Shown here in pieces: positions 28,897 through 39,825 of a DNA stretch of 64,000 nucleotides (its first letter is position 1; each line of letters begins with the position of its first letter). The notes below the pieces were generated by a model. The model ran no database searches. It saw only the letters and a list, made by a program, of their open reading frames with translations, and was not told where the DNA came from. The position numbers and the translations under genes are program-made. The DNA is from Scleropages formosus (lineage: Eukaryota; Chordata; Actinopteri; Osteoglossiformes; Osteoglossidae), in the NCBI RefSeq assembly GCF_900964775.1, contig NC_041807.1, positions 33,780,013 through 33,844,012 of the forward strand, read 5' to 3'.

Positions 28897-30807
28897 TACA
28901 AACTCCACAGACTGAACAGGGGTCAAACTTTTGTTCTCTTGCGCTGCCAAGGTACTGTGAGACTGCAGTGTTATCCACTGCAACAGTGCCTCTCCCACAA
29001 TTCCACATAATGTGTTTCAGGTGAGGGGGTGCAGTGGCGCAGTGGGTTGGACCACAGTCCTGTTTTCCGGTGGGTCTGGGGTTCGAGTCCCGCTTGGGGT
29101 GCCTTGCGATGGACTGGCGTCCCGTCCTGGGTATGTCCCCTCCCCCTCCGGCCTTACGCCCTGTGTCACCGGGTAGGCTCCGGTTCCCCGCGACCCCGTA
29201 TGGGACAAGCGGTTCTGAAAATGTGTGTGTGTGTGTGTGTGTTTCAGGTGAATTGGTAACTTACCATTGTCCATGGTGTGCTTGTGTATGTATATGCATG
29301 AGTAAATCAGTGTGTTTAATTGCTAAGAAATGATCTGGCATCCCATTCAGGGTATACAGTGCCTCATGTCCTATGATTATGGGCTACGCTCTGGACCATT
29401 GTGACCCTGCACTGAATAAGACATTACTAATAATGGACAGATGCATGGAGAGTTATGTATTTTAATGAGAAACATTTGGTATTTTGGGATCATCATCATT
29501 ACCTGTACTGTGTATGTAGCTACACTACACATCCAAGCTCTAAAAAATTAACTGGCATGTTGGGGGCTTTGGGGATCTCCCACCTTAGCAGGACTAGCAT
29601 TTTGCGCCAAGCCACCTCCTTTGAGCAAAGAGAGAGCCCTGCGGACCGTATTTAACTCCTGTATTGTGGCTCCAGCAGCTGCCAATTTGCGTGTCACTTC
29701 CTGCTTCTCCTCCAACGAGATGGGTGGTACTGGATAAGGGAGAAGTGCTGACCCTCCACCTGTGTACATATGCATATGTCATTATAATCATTTGCACACG
29801 CACAGGAATAATATGCGGTCTTGTACACAGATCTAGTAGATAAAGTCAAACAATAATAGAACTGAAAGGAAGATATGTTTGTGCTAAGATATTCTTACAT
29901 TTACAGATGTGTGCCAAGTATTTCTATATTCTATAAATTTGTAACATGGTATGTTTGTATACCAAGAGGCCTAGACAAAGTGAAGAACAACAGTACAGGA
30001 GAAGTATCCTTAAAATTATAGCACATTAACCCCAAAAGTCAACAACTATCAAACAGTTCAAGTCAACAATTGAGATTACACCAGTACTACACTGCAGGTA
30101 ATACTGAAGTTATGAAACAATAGCCCTGTAAGTGAAAAGGGCAGGGAATAACAAATTAGAAAAATTATGACCTAGTATGTGAAATGACAAGGTTTACCCG
30201 AGATGAGAACCAGTAGAAGATCAGTCTCGGTTAGCTGGCTGGCAATCTGACGTATGCGTTCTGCTGCCCTTTGGGCATCGGCATCAGGAAGGTTGTGTTT
30301 TGCACCCTCCAGTACCTCAATACGACTGTTCTGCTCCAGGAGCATGTGCCTAAGGGGTAGAAATGGAACTTGGTAGGATTAATTGTGGGACCACTGTGAA
30401 GGCCTTTCTGGTTTAGTGAGAAGGCATTGCATGGAACATTGTTATTTTTACCCTTTCCCATGCTTTTGAAGCGTCTCCTGAATACCATATGGCACACTGA
30501 CCACGCCCTGAACAAGATGGTCTCCCACAATCCTCTCTGCCTCAGCTGCCATACCCAGCACGGCCTTGCCAAAGCCCACTAGATGAAGGTTGTGTTGGAG
30601 TGGGAAACAGTGACCATCCACCAGGAGCTGGTCTCCGCTACGCTGCAGTCTCTTGCGCACCACGGCATCAGGCTGCACTCCCTCGACTGCAGCTGCGAAC
30701 ACGGCCCGAGCCCGTTCTTCGAGCGACATCATGCGACGCGCCATGCCCCGGACAACGAGAGGACGACATAAAGGCAAAGAGCGGCAGAGAGACAAAACAC
30801 GTGCCAT
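27776..30807 (-). CDS. glyctk: GLYCTK, glycerate kinase
   Basis: Four coding exons, 30807-30452, 30349-30198, 29759-29584 and 28663-27776, join to a 523-aa protein, the same length as human GLYCTK. The enzyme phosphorylates D-glycerate to 2-phosphoglycerate in serine and fructose catabolism, in mitochondria or cytosol by isoform (family knowledge). The Arg-rich, acid-poor N-terminus (MARVLSLCRSLPLCR) fits a mitochondrial presequence. Visible landmarks are LVGFGKAVLGMA, LISGGGSALLP near residue 170, GATIQELNTVRRALS, LKGGGLAQ, ILSDVIGDP near 233, AGGEPTVQL, GRGGRNQELALR, SGGTDGQDGPTDAAGA near 440 and TGTNVMDVHLLL at the end; the last part is the MOFRL domain. The start at 30807 has a good CCCCATGGCA context. 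Intron 3 contains SINEs. It is divergent from WDR82, as in mammals. Confidence 0.97.
28707..28985 (-). mobile_element. degenerate family C-like SINE with internal CA array
   Basis: The L2-like tail (reversed) is at the low-coordinate end and a degenerate tRNA-like head at about 28960. A (CA)n array at 28858-28895 interrupts it. Located in GLYCTK intron 3. Confidence 0.5.
28858..28895 (+). repeat. (CA)19 microsatellite
   Basis: A perfect dinucleotide array in GLYCTK intron 3. Confidence 0.95.
29025..29240 (+). mobile_element. SINE family A copy with 14-bp target duplication
   Basis: TGTGTTTCAGGTGA flanks both ends (29011-29024; second copy overlapping the TG tail up to about 29251). It has the A box GCAGTGGCGCAGTGGG and the B box GGGTTCGAGTCCC. 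It sits in GLYCTK intron 3, antisense to that gene. Confidence 0.93.
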
Positions 30808-32168
30808 GGGGCAACTACTCTGTAAACTCCACACAGAAGTCACTGGCGAATACCTGGGGAGGAAAGACAGAACAGCAATCAGAATCAAACCATTTCATAA
30901 GCAATACGTCTAAATGATCTAGTCTTCATGTGTTACTTCATTACCGCAAACTCTTAAAGCTAAATCCTAAGAGCTTCTGGATAAACGTATTCCCTTCTTT
31001 AACAGAAAACTCACTAACCCAGACAACGTTGTGAACGAGATTAATTGTTCCAAACAAGCGGTTCATCGTGACGTCTTCTCCCCCACACATATTAATATAC
31101 AGGTTAACATCGAACACTTAAAACACACTTCCGTGCTGCAGCTTGACTGCCTGTCACAGTTCCACATACCCACACGACTGGCTCTGACCGGATCGCCTTC
31201 CGGACCTTGCTGTTGAGTCAGTGGCAGACAGCGTGCTCAGCCTGTATCAAGAGTCTAATGATTCACCCCACCAAAGATCAGAGGGGAAGGCGGCGAAGGA
31301 GCGGGGAACAACGTGGGCAGTACGCCTGGTGGTGGTGAGGGTCCCCTGGAGGGATCAGAGTACAGGTCACGTGGTCCTGGATGGGAGGACAGGTACACAG
31401 CTCTCCTCATTGGAGGACTGCTGAAGTCTTAACACTCTTCCACATTTGCATTGTACAACATGCAATAAGAAATGTTCGCAACGCATAGCAACATCTGGAT
31501 ATATCATAAATAAACCTGTGTAATAAAGACCTACAGCTGTAAGAGTAAATAACAGCCTTAGCTACAGTTAGCGCTGACCAGGACTTCCCACCTCAGGAGT
31601 TACAACTAAGTTAGTAGTACTTTTAATAAATATCTGCTTACTGCCTTGTGCTGATACGATTAAATGACATGCTGTATTACAAATTAAGATAAAATGAACA
31701 TGCTTGAGTTGCCGATATACAAGCAAAAATAAAGAGGAAAGAATGGTGAGAGTTCAGAAAAAGGCTTAACAGCTGAAGGACGGAAACCTCAACACTGCAG
31801 AACCGCCATATTGAGTCTCTTCTCGCTCGGGCGGGAGGCGGAGCCTCTTTTGCGTTCACCCACCAACAGGGGGGGGCGGAGCTTTTATCAAACGTGCTGG
31901 AGGCGGCGTGGCTTCACGGTTTGACTGACGGAAGGGGGGCGGAGTCAGTTCTCTGTTCGATCGCCGCACAGAAGGTGGAGTCTCCTTAGGTTGGACGTAG
32001 GGACACATCCGGGCGGGTTTTCTCTGCGGCATTTGAAACGTTCTTAGATAAATCGTTGTTTTACATTTTATTAATAAGCCTCTATAAGTACTGTTACAGA
32101 AGACAGGTCGGTAGCTTCGAAATTCCATACAGGGAGGAGAGACTGGCGCTGGGCCAGTGGCGGACGTC
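30808..32168. promoter_or_regulatory. GLYCTK/WDR82 head-to-head intergenic promoter region
   Basis: The start codons of GLYCTK (minus) and WDR82 (plus) are 1.36 kb apart and diverge. The WDR82-proximal part is GC-rich and carries repeated GGGCGGAG boxes at 31837-31982. It is a candidate bidirectional promoter. The transcription starts cannot be read directly. Confidence 0.55.
31837..31982 (+). repeat. GC-box minisatellite, about 35-bp period
   Basis: GGCGGAG-type boxes start at about 31837, 31874, 31903 (variant), 31937 and 31974. The spacings are 37, 29, 34 and 37 bp with partly similar sequence between them. On the minus strand it translates as a repeated RxSNRE-TPPP pattern, which confirms tandem structure. 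Each unit offers a potential Sp1/KLF site. Confidence 0.6.
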
Positions 32169-35100
32169 ATGAAGCTCACGGACAATGTGCTGCGGAGTTT
32201 TCGTGTGGCGAAGGTGTTCCGGGAGAACTCGGACAAAATCAACTGCTTCGACTTCAGCTCGAATGGCGAGACCGTTATTTCGAGCAGCGACGACGACTCC
32301 ATCGTCCTATACGACTGCCAGGAGGGAAAGTGAGCGAGAAACACTGGGAGGAATGGCTTTAATCTGTTATAAAGCGTCGTTTCCTTGAGTTGAGGCCTAC
32401 TGCAGGTGCCTCATCCCCGGGCTCGATTTAACATCTTGCCTGCACGGAGTGCACCTCACTCTCCTTTGTCATAACGTCGAAAATCTGGCCTTTTCTAAAA
32501 CTGTGTTGACTTCTCTCCCTTTTTATTTTGTTAGTTATATTTAGTTATCTGCTCACAATTTTGGAGGCGGGTTAGCAGTGTATTTAGTGTTAAATTTACT
32601 AGTCTGGATGTATTTTCCCTTGGACGCATGACACTGACAGCAAGGGCTAACGGAAAAGTCTGTTACAAAATGTATTTCTTAAATGCAAAGTATTAAATAA
32701 AATAATTAAAGTAATTGATTTTATTCGTGGGCATACCTGATTATAAAACAAGGCTCAATTAGTCAATATTTTGTATGAGCACTTTGTCTCATATTTTGAA
32801 GGAACAACAACTGCTCAGTGACTTATAGGAAAGAAGTGAATCAGAAGGTTCTATGAGAATTGTGTACAGTTCCAGTAACTTATATTTGTTTACATTGGAG
32901 AGTGGGTGTGGGCAATGGGGGTGATCTTTCTGTGGATGAAGTAGTGCTGATCTTGGTACCTACAGTCATCACGTTGCTCGTTTTCTCTCCCTGTTTTCGG
33001 ACCAGGCCCAAACGGACCCTGTACAGTAAGAAGTATGGAGTGGATCTAATTCGTTACACGCATGCAGCCAACACAGTGGTCTACAGCTCCAATAAAATCG
33101 ATGGTTGGTTTGTTCTTACATATTCCCGTCAAGTATGTGTCGTACTACATGAAGCAGTGTCCTTTTGTGAAGGGTCACGTTTTGTTAAAATAACACTTTT
33201 TTTTTTTCTTTCCCTGAACAACAACTTGATATGTACTGATGTCAGCGGTGTCCAAGGCTGGAGTTGGTTATTAACAATGTTTCCACTTGGTCTGTTTGGC
33301 CTTGGACTCCTGTTCATGGACTTGCAGTGGGATCGTAGATGACGATGGCAGCCTTGTGCTGAGGTAGTTGTTTGTACAGTTTGTGGGTCTGTGATTCTGC
33401 CCGGTTTAGGAGCTAACTGTACAGGCCACTGCCTTGCCCAGGGTGGAGCCCCATTCTTCTGATTTGTCTGCTGGATTCACCCATAATGGCTATGGTCTCC
33501 TTGGGATTGTTTTCATTTTTCATTTCTGTCAGTGACTGACTTTTTCTTGTTTGTACAAGTCTCATTTTGTGACTTTTTTTTTTTCTACTCCCCCCCCTTC
33601 CCTGTCCATGTGATCTTCAGATACTATACGATACCTCTCTCTGCATGACAACAAGTATATCCGATACTTCCCTGGACACAGCAAAAGGTGGGGTTAGCTT
33701 GTGGCTATAAGTACTGAGGGGCTTGGCAGAGGAAAGATTAATACAGCAGATTAAATCAAAAGAATTAACAACATGTTAACTGCTGTACAGTGCACTTTAT
33801 GTGTCATTTAAAATGATAATCACATGGTTAGTTTTTATCAGTCCCTGTAATTTCTAATGAATTATTATTTGGATGAAATTACCAGATTATGATGATGTTA
33901 ATACCCTGCTTAAAATGTGGATGAGGTGTAGTGAGGATATTAATTCTGATTTTTATATGTAAAGTATTTTCTCTATTTCTGTTTAGCCTGGTTATAAAGT
34001 TATCTAGATTTGTGAAATTTCCACTCTGGCCATGAACCTTAATACATCTGGCATTCTGTTTACTTAAGCTTTGTCATGTTTTTGCAGAGTTGTGGCACTC
34101 TCTATGTCTCCTGTAGATGACACCTTCATTTCAGGCTCCATGGACAAAACTATTCGGCTGTGGGACCTCCGATCACCAAATTGCCAGGTACATCTTGATA
34201 ATCTCTCCCTTTATTTGTTCTTTTTGCTTTTGTTTGTCTCTGCCGGATCCTATGCATTCGTGTTCATTTTTCTCAGGGTCTGATGCACTTACAAGGGAAG
34301 CCGGTGTGCTCCTTTGACCCAGAGGGGCTGATTTTTGCCGCAGGAGTGAACTCAGAAATGGTGAAGCTGTATGATCTTCGATCATTCGATAAGGTAGGTG
34401 AATCGATTTTTGTTGCATTATGCACTGTGCACTGTATTTCTTTCTAAAAGACCTGGTTAACATCTAAAGCTTTGGGGTGGTTTTGCTAAGTTTGTGTGCA
34501 AGTGTTTGAGTAAACAAATATCTGGTGTTCCACAGGGTCCCTTCGCTACTTTTAAGCTGCCCATAGACAGAAACTGTGAGTGGACTGGCCTCAAGTTCAG
34601 CAATGATGGCAAGCTGATCCTGGTCTCCACGAATGGAGGTACCCTCCGTGTTCTTGATGCATTCAAAGGAGCTGTGCTGCACTGCTTTGGGGTGAGTCTC
34701 TTCTGTCAGTGCTAATGATTGCTTCCATGGTGTGTATGAATACTCTAAATTGTTCAATTTAAAGTGTGCAGAAATTGTGCTTTTCTAACATTCAGTTGTG
34801 CCTTGTTTCAGAAAAAGTTTTGTGCTCTAATATTTCACCTGCTACATTTTTTTTTAAAAAAACTATTTCTTGTTATTAAAAAAACATCTTGTTATTATTA
34901 GTTTTGCATATAGTTATCGAGGCTGCGGAAAAGGCATCTAGTTGACTGTCGATCAGGAGAGGTGATCTTCAAATTCAAAGTAGCCCTACCTGGACACAGG
35001 CTGTGGTCTGATTAATGCTGGATGGGTTGTCTGCATAAGAGTGTCTGATGTTTAAATACTCATGTTACAGCACTAGTGATCTTTCTGAGTGCATCCCAAG

Positions 35101-36374
35101 ACCTGTGATGTTATTGCATAGCATGTTGTTTTCTTGGAGGGGCAATTATGTAAAACTGTTCAAGGTACTATAGGTATTATTACTATTATTATTAATATTA
35201 AGCTTTATTTTGGTGGCACGTTTGTTCAAGACAACTTACCGTGTTAGTAAAAACTGCAGTCATCAACCCATTTATGCAGCTCTGTATTCGTACTGTATCA
35301 GTTCAGTGTTAATACTCAAGGGTATTTAGGCACGAACAGGGATTCGAACCAGGAACCTTACGGCTGCAAAGTGCCTTAAGTCCTTAAGGCTGTCAGCTGC
35401 AGGTCCTATCCAGCACATGATTTGGAAACAAAATGCTTCTCTGCAAGAGTTTAAAATTGAACCAAAAATTGAACCATTTCTGTAACACTAATGACTGTAT
35501 TACATTAGTTCAATAATAATAATGTATTGCTTAAACAAAAAACTTTTCCCCCAGCAAAAAAGTTAGACCAAGTGTATTTGTGGTAATCGCCGTAATAAGC
35601 TACAGCTATGAACACGGGTTGCACTACTTAACCATTTGCTTACCTTTACTTGTCATTCCTTTAGGGCTACAACAATAGTAAAGGGGTCACCCTTGAAGCC
35701 TCCTTCACTCCAGATTCCCAGTTCATTATGATAGGTAAGTATAGAAATCGAGAACCAAGCACAGTGAAACATGTAGATGAACCATAATGCTCTTTACAGC
35801 AGATATGCACACACATGTTGTATATGTGAAGCTGCAATTTGACCTGACCATGAGTTCAACAGTGCACACTCAGACTGAAATGTTGCACTAACCCATACAC
35901 CCTTGACAACCACTGCCAAACTCCTCCACCCTCAAGCACCTGAGACCTGGACCTGATATGCGAGAATCACTGACTCACTGACTTGGCCTTTCGTCTCTCA
36001 GGTTCGGAGGACGGCAAGATTCATGTGTGGAATGCAGAGAGTGGCATGAAAGTGGCCGTGCTCGACGGAAAGCACACAGGGCCAGTGACCTGTCTACAGT
36101 TCAACCCCAAATTCATGACTTTTGCAAGTGCTTGTTCCAACATGGTAAGTAATGGTCAGTGACAAATGCACCGATGCATGCCGGTACACAACAGTGCCTC
36201 ATTTGGTGTGCATGAGTGCACCTGGGTTTAGCATAATATCAGCCCTAAACTTGCTTAGTATGATATGGATTTCCATGGTCAAGATGTAACTTGCTCCATT
36301 GCAGTGTTTCATTGTCACGTTCATGTCAGTCCCTCTCTTTGCAGGCGTTTTGGTTGCCCACTATTGATGACTGA
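32169..36374 (+). CDS. wdr82: WDR82, SET1/COMPASS and PNUTS-PP1 WD40 subunit
   Basis: Nine exons join in phase: 32169-32329, 33006-33103, 33621-33687, 34088-34187, 34277-34393, 34536-34691, 35665-35734, 36002-36144 and 36345-36374. They give 313 aa, exactly the human length. The start [20 protein letters not shown] and end AFWLPTIDD match the family almost residue for residue. WD40 repeats are visible, for example [15 protein letters not shown] and [15 protein letters not shown]. In animals it recruits SETD1A/B to RNA polymerase II and acts in the PNUTS-TOX4-PP1 complex in the nucleus (family knowledge). The exon 2 donor is an unusual GATG/GTTGGT, yet the joined frame is exact. Intron 6 contains a V-SINE relic. 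A long 3' UTR probably follows. Confidence 0.97.
35200..35405 (-). mobile_element. V-SINE-like relic in WDR82 intron 6
   Basis: Read on the minus strand the head carries GGTTCCTGGTTCGAATCCCT (B box) and the body has CTTGAGTATTAACACTG and GCTGCATAAATGGGTTGATG. The tail is eroded. Confidence 0.55.
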
Positions 36375-37854
36375 GACTTCTAACCATAAAGCAGCTGCGT
36401 TACAATGTGCGGCAATACCATCGGGAATTTTCTTCAACACCAGCGTGGGGCAGTGTACTTCTTTCTTACCATGTCTGGGGTTTGAAGATTGACTGACTAA
36501 ACCTAATAAGGCTTGTAAATAAGGAGAACAATGAGAATGTTTTTTACCGTGTTGATTAAAATGTTCTGTTTTTACATGAGCGTATTTTTTTTTCTTTTTT
36601 TTGCAGCAAGTTATGGCGGTAGTTCAGTCTGAGTATGTTGAGTATTACTGTCTTGATGTGTTCCACGCAGATGAATGCGAGTGGACTTGGTGTTTATTTC
36701 TGTTGGAAGTGCAAAAGAAACGGTGGAACAAAAAAACATCTCACTTGTGGTTGCACCTGTGTCTGACAATCCAATATATGTATAGTTCCATTCCTGCCTT
36801 ACACAAATATTTTAGGTTTCTAAATTTCATTTTGCAATTCTGGTGTGTATTTATAATTGGTACTGTTATTTCAACAAATGTGTGCTTAAAAAAAACTTGG
36901 CCTTTGCCAGCTGTTAAATTTAAACAGTTCCTCAGGGGTGTGTTTTGGAACAGCAGGGCTTGTTCTTGGAGGGATCATAAGGTCTGTTTTTCAAAAATTT
37001 AGAACTGATTACACGAATCAGCCTTGTGCACATTTAATCGTATGTGTCAACTTAATTTAAGAATGTGTAGACTTCCCTTAAATGCATTTTTTATTTTTAT
37101 AGATCTGACCTCCACAGGCTAGAGTTAAACCAGGGTTCAGGGCTGATCTCTGCCCACTCAATGTTGATCAGATTAGTAATATTGTAAGGCAGGCTGTCTT
37201 CTTGTTAGCAAAATGGGAAATCCACATCATTTCCTGTTTGCTTTTGTCAAGACATAACTGCTCCTTACTCACACCCCTGGGTTGTTTACACATCCATTGC
37301 AGGCTTCTGAAGGTCAGCAAAAAAATCCTGAAGTAGTAACTTGAATCAGGGTGGAAAGATCACATGCAGTAATATTAGATGAGACTTAGTGCACATGCAA
37401 AATGCATCTGAAATATTTCATCCCACATTGTCTGCCTCCACAGAGCATCACTTCATTCTTTGGCTTTTTTTGCACTAAGTGTGGGTTTTCACAGTAAGTC
37501 AACATTTTATAATATTTCCTCTGTTTATTCATCCCAAATATCTTTAGTTCACCCGGCAAAATCGAAGGTCCCCCTAAGCAAAACACCAGACGCTAAGGTG
37601 GACTGAAGGCCTTTCACTTACGTAATCCAATAATGATTCTATTATTCCTCGCTACAAAATACGCCTCGTTATGAAGTTTTTTCTTGGCAGCGTTAAGTGC
37701 TTTATTATTAAGTTACTATAAAGGCCGGCAGATGGCGACAAATCGCACCATCTAGCGACTCGCAACAAAGTTTCAGTGATAATAATGTGAAGTCGCTTCA
37801 TGTTCCCAGATGTGCGTCACTCGGGGTACAAATGTGCGATAGTGTATTAAGGTC
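36375..37854. other. WDR82 3' UTR and intergenic DNA
   Basis: No conserved coding sequence was seen. An open frame at 36601-37002 is AT-rich and lacks any recognisable domain; it is best read as 3' UTR. No clear AATAAA could be assigned. Confidence 0.4.
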
Positions 37855-38491
37855 TGTTACGTGATCTGCCCCCACCAGTCTGATCCAGTCTATTACTCAA
37901 AGGGTGGGAGGGGCAAAAAATATCAATGGTACTCAATGAAGTTATACACAGACACTGGGGGCCCATACGGCTTTCCCGAACACGTGGGACACGCCCCCTG
38001 TTACATCCATGCGTTTCAGTGTAAACTTCCCTCATTGTTCATACTGTATATAAATATAAGCGCCCCCCCCCCGAAATGTGCTGGTGGTGCTAGGGGGAGC
38101 GTGGGGGGCGGGGCGGCCCATCTCATCCCTGTGGTTTGCAGGGAAGGAGGAGGCGGCGCCCGTGTCCCTAGAGTAATATATCAATGAGGATCAGGACAAG
38201 TTATGTATTAGTATGTATAGTCGATATAACGATTAACTCTTATAATACAATAATATAACACAGAGACAATACCACCATGCAATAAGTTATATATTAGTAG
38301 GTGCAGTCGGTATAACGATTGGACTCCTACTGTAGGGCGCCCCCTAGGAGCAGGAGCGGCTATGGCATTTTGTTCTGTACCTGCAGGTATTTGTCTCCTG
38401 CTGTTGCGCGGTGTTCTTCACAAATTAGTAATAAATTAGTGTCGTTGCTTATTGCGTCGGAGCCGAAAGCCGCGCTCGTCGCAATGTAACA
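37855..38491 (+). mobile_element. solo-LTR-like fossil
   Basis: The segment starts TGTTAC and ends GTAACA. It has a TATA-like box near 38045, an AATAAA near 38420 and a GC-rich end, an order that fits U3-R-U5 of a long terminal repeat. There is an internal imperfect duplication of about 85 bp (38199 and 38284). No matching target duplication and no internal retroviral genes are seen. Its last 30 bp and the next 18 bp recur near 2510-2553. Family unknown; old. Confidence 0.3.
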
Positions 38492-38509
38492 ATATATGAA
38501 TGAGACTGA

Positions 38510-38735
38510 ATCGGGTGTGGGGGCGCGCTGTGGGTTTGATCGGGTCCTGCTCTCTGGTGGGTCTGGGGTTCGAGTCCCGCTTGAGGTACCTTGCGATGGA
38601 CTGGCGTCCCGTCCTGGGTGTGTCCCCTCCCTCCTCCAGCCTTACGCCCTGTGTTGCCGGGTTAGGCTCCGGCTCCCTGTGGACCCCCCAATGGGACAAG
38701 CGGTTTCAGACAAGAATCATGCGTGTGTGTGATTT
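38510..38735 (+). mobile_element. SINE family A copy next to the LTR-like fossil
   Basis: It has a degenerate head (GGGTGTGGGGGCGCGCTGTGG), the B box GGGTTCGAGTCCC and the body GACTGGCGTCCCGTCCTGG. The short TG tail follows GACAAGCGG. There is no target duplication. Its 5' flank is shared with the copy at 2562. Confidence 0.8.
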
Positions 38736-38999
38736 GGGTGTGTACATTTATAGGTGTACAGGAGGCAGCCACGAAGTGCCACTCACTGTGTTGCGACATG
38801 AACAATGTGTGAGAAGCGGTCTCTATCAGAGTCTATGTCCCCCCCCCGTTTCCCGGCATGAAGAGACGACTGACAAGGGACACGAAGCCCACGGCCCGGG
38901 ACTGGGTGGCCACCCTGTGGGTGAGAGCGACGCTCGGTTCCGTTCGTGTCCTGCCGAGGACCCACGCGCTCGGTTTTCGTCCACTCTAGATACTAGAGG

Positions 39000-39500
39000 A
39001 CACGTGTTTTGAGGCGCGTCTCGTAAAACTGCACGTGTGACTTAACACCGGCGCCGAGTCCTAACGCGTCTCTTTCGGGCACGTTCCGTGTTTCGCAGTG
39101 ATCCCCCATGTTTGGGCGCGCGGCGTGGACAACTTCCTAGGGATTCATGAGCTGCGTCCACAGCGCTCCACGTCGCAGGCTTTCTCTGGGGAGGGCCGCC
39201 GCCGAAGCTCCGCGGAAAAGTGCGACCGCGTGTGGGGAAAAGGCGCGCGCGCACGCGCGCCGGGGGGTGGGGTTCGACCTGGGTGCCTCGTGCTGCCCGC
39301 TGCTGTCGTCACGGGCGCTGATGCGCGCGCCTCTTTCCCAGAAGCGCGTTCTTGGAAGTGGCGTGAACTCACGAATCCGAACCCACGGGACTTTTCCACA
39401 CGGCGTGAATCACATTTCCTTTAAAGACGGGTCGCCCTGTGCCGCGCGCCGCAGTGTCGCGCGTGTTCCGCTCAGCACACACCGCGCGCGAGTGTTGTAT
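39000..39500 (+). promoter_or_regulatory. CISH CpG-island promoter
   Basis: The stretch is dense in CpG (GGCGCGCGCGCACGCGCGCC near 39241), unlike its flanks. It lies 330-830 bp upstream of the CISH start codon and contains the tandem STAT5-type sites. Confidence 0.6.
39335..39357 (+). promoter_or_regulatory. tandem STAT5 (GAS) sites of the CISH promoter
   Basis: TTCCCAGAA (39335-39343) and TTCTTGGAA (39349-39357) both match TTCNNNGAA. They are separated by 5 bp (14 bp start to start), a spacing suited to STAT5 tetramers. CISH is a classic STAT5 target in mammals with tandem GAS elements in its promoter. Function here is inferred from family knowledge plus position. Confidence 0.75.
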
Positions 39501-39825
39501 TCCTTCTGCGTGCAAGTTTTTATTATATTTTATTTATTCCTATACTATAGTATTTTTTGTGTGTGTGCGCGCGCGTGTCTTCTAGACACAACACTGTCTC
39601 TTCGCTTCCGACCGACCCATTTATTACGGAACTCTTTTTTTTTTTTGTTTGTTATTGTTGTATTTTTTTAAAAAATATATTTATATATTTCCACATATTG
39701 CCGTTTTACCCCCTCGCGGGATTTTTGTTTTCTCGAGCGCTTTTCTCCAAATATAGCGCAGAAAAAGAGGAGGACAGGAAATTGGAAACAAAAATTGAAA
39801 AAAGGATTCATTCACGACTTTGGTC

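Noticed and set aside
36601-37002. 133-aa open frame after WDR82, preceded by an acceptor-like TTTTTTGCAG
   Set aside because: WDR82 already ends at the conserved TIDD stop; the frame is AT-rich without recognisable domain and is best seen as 3' UTR.
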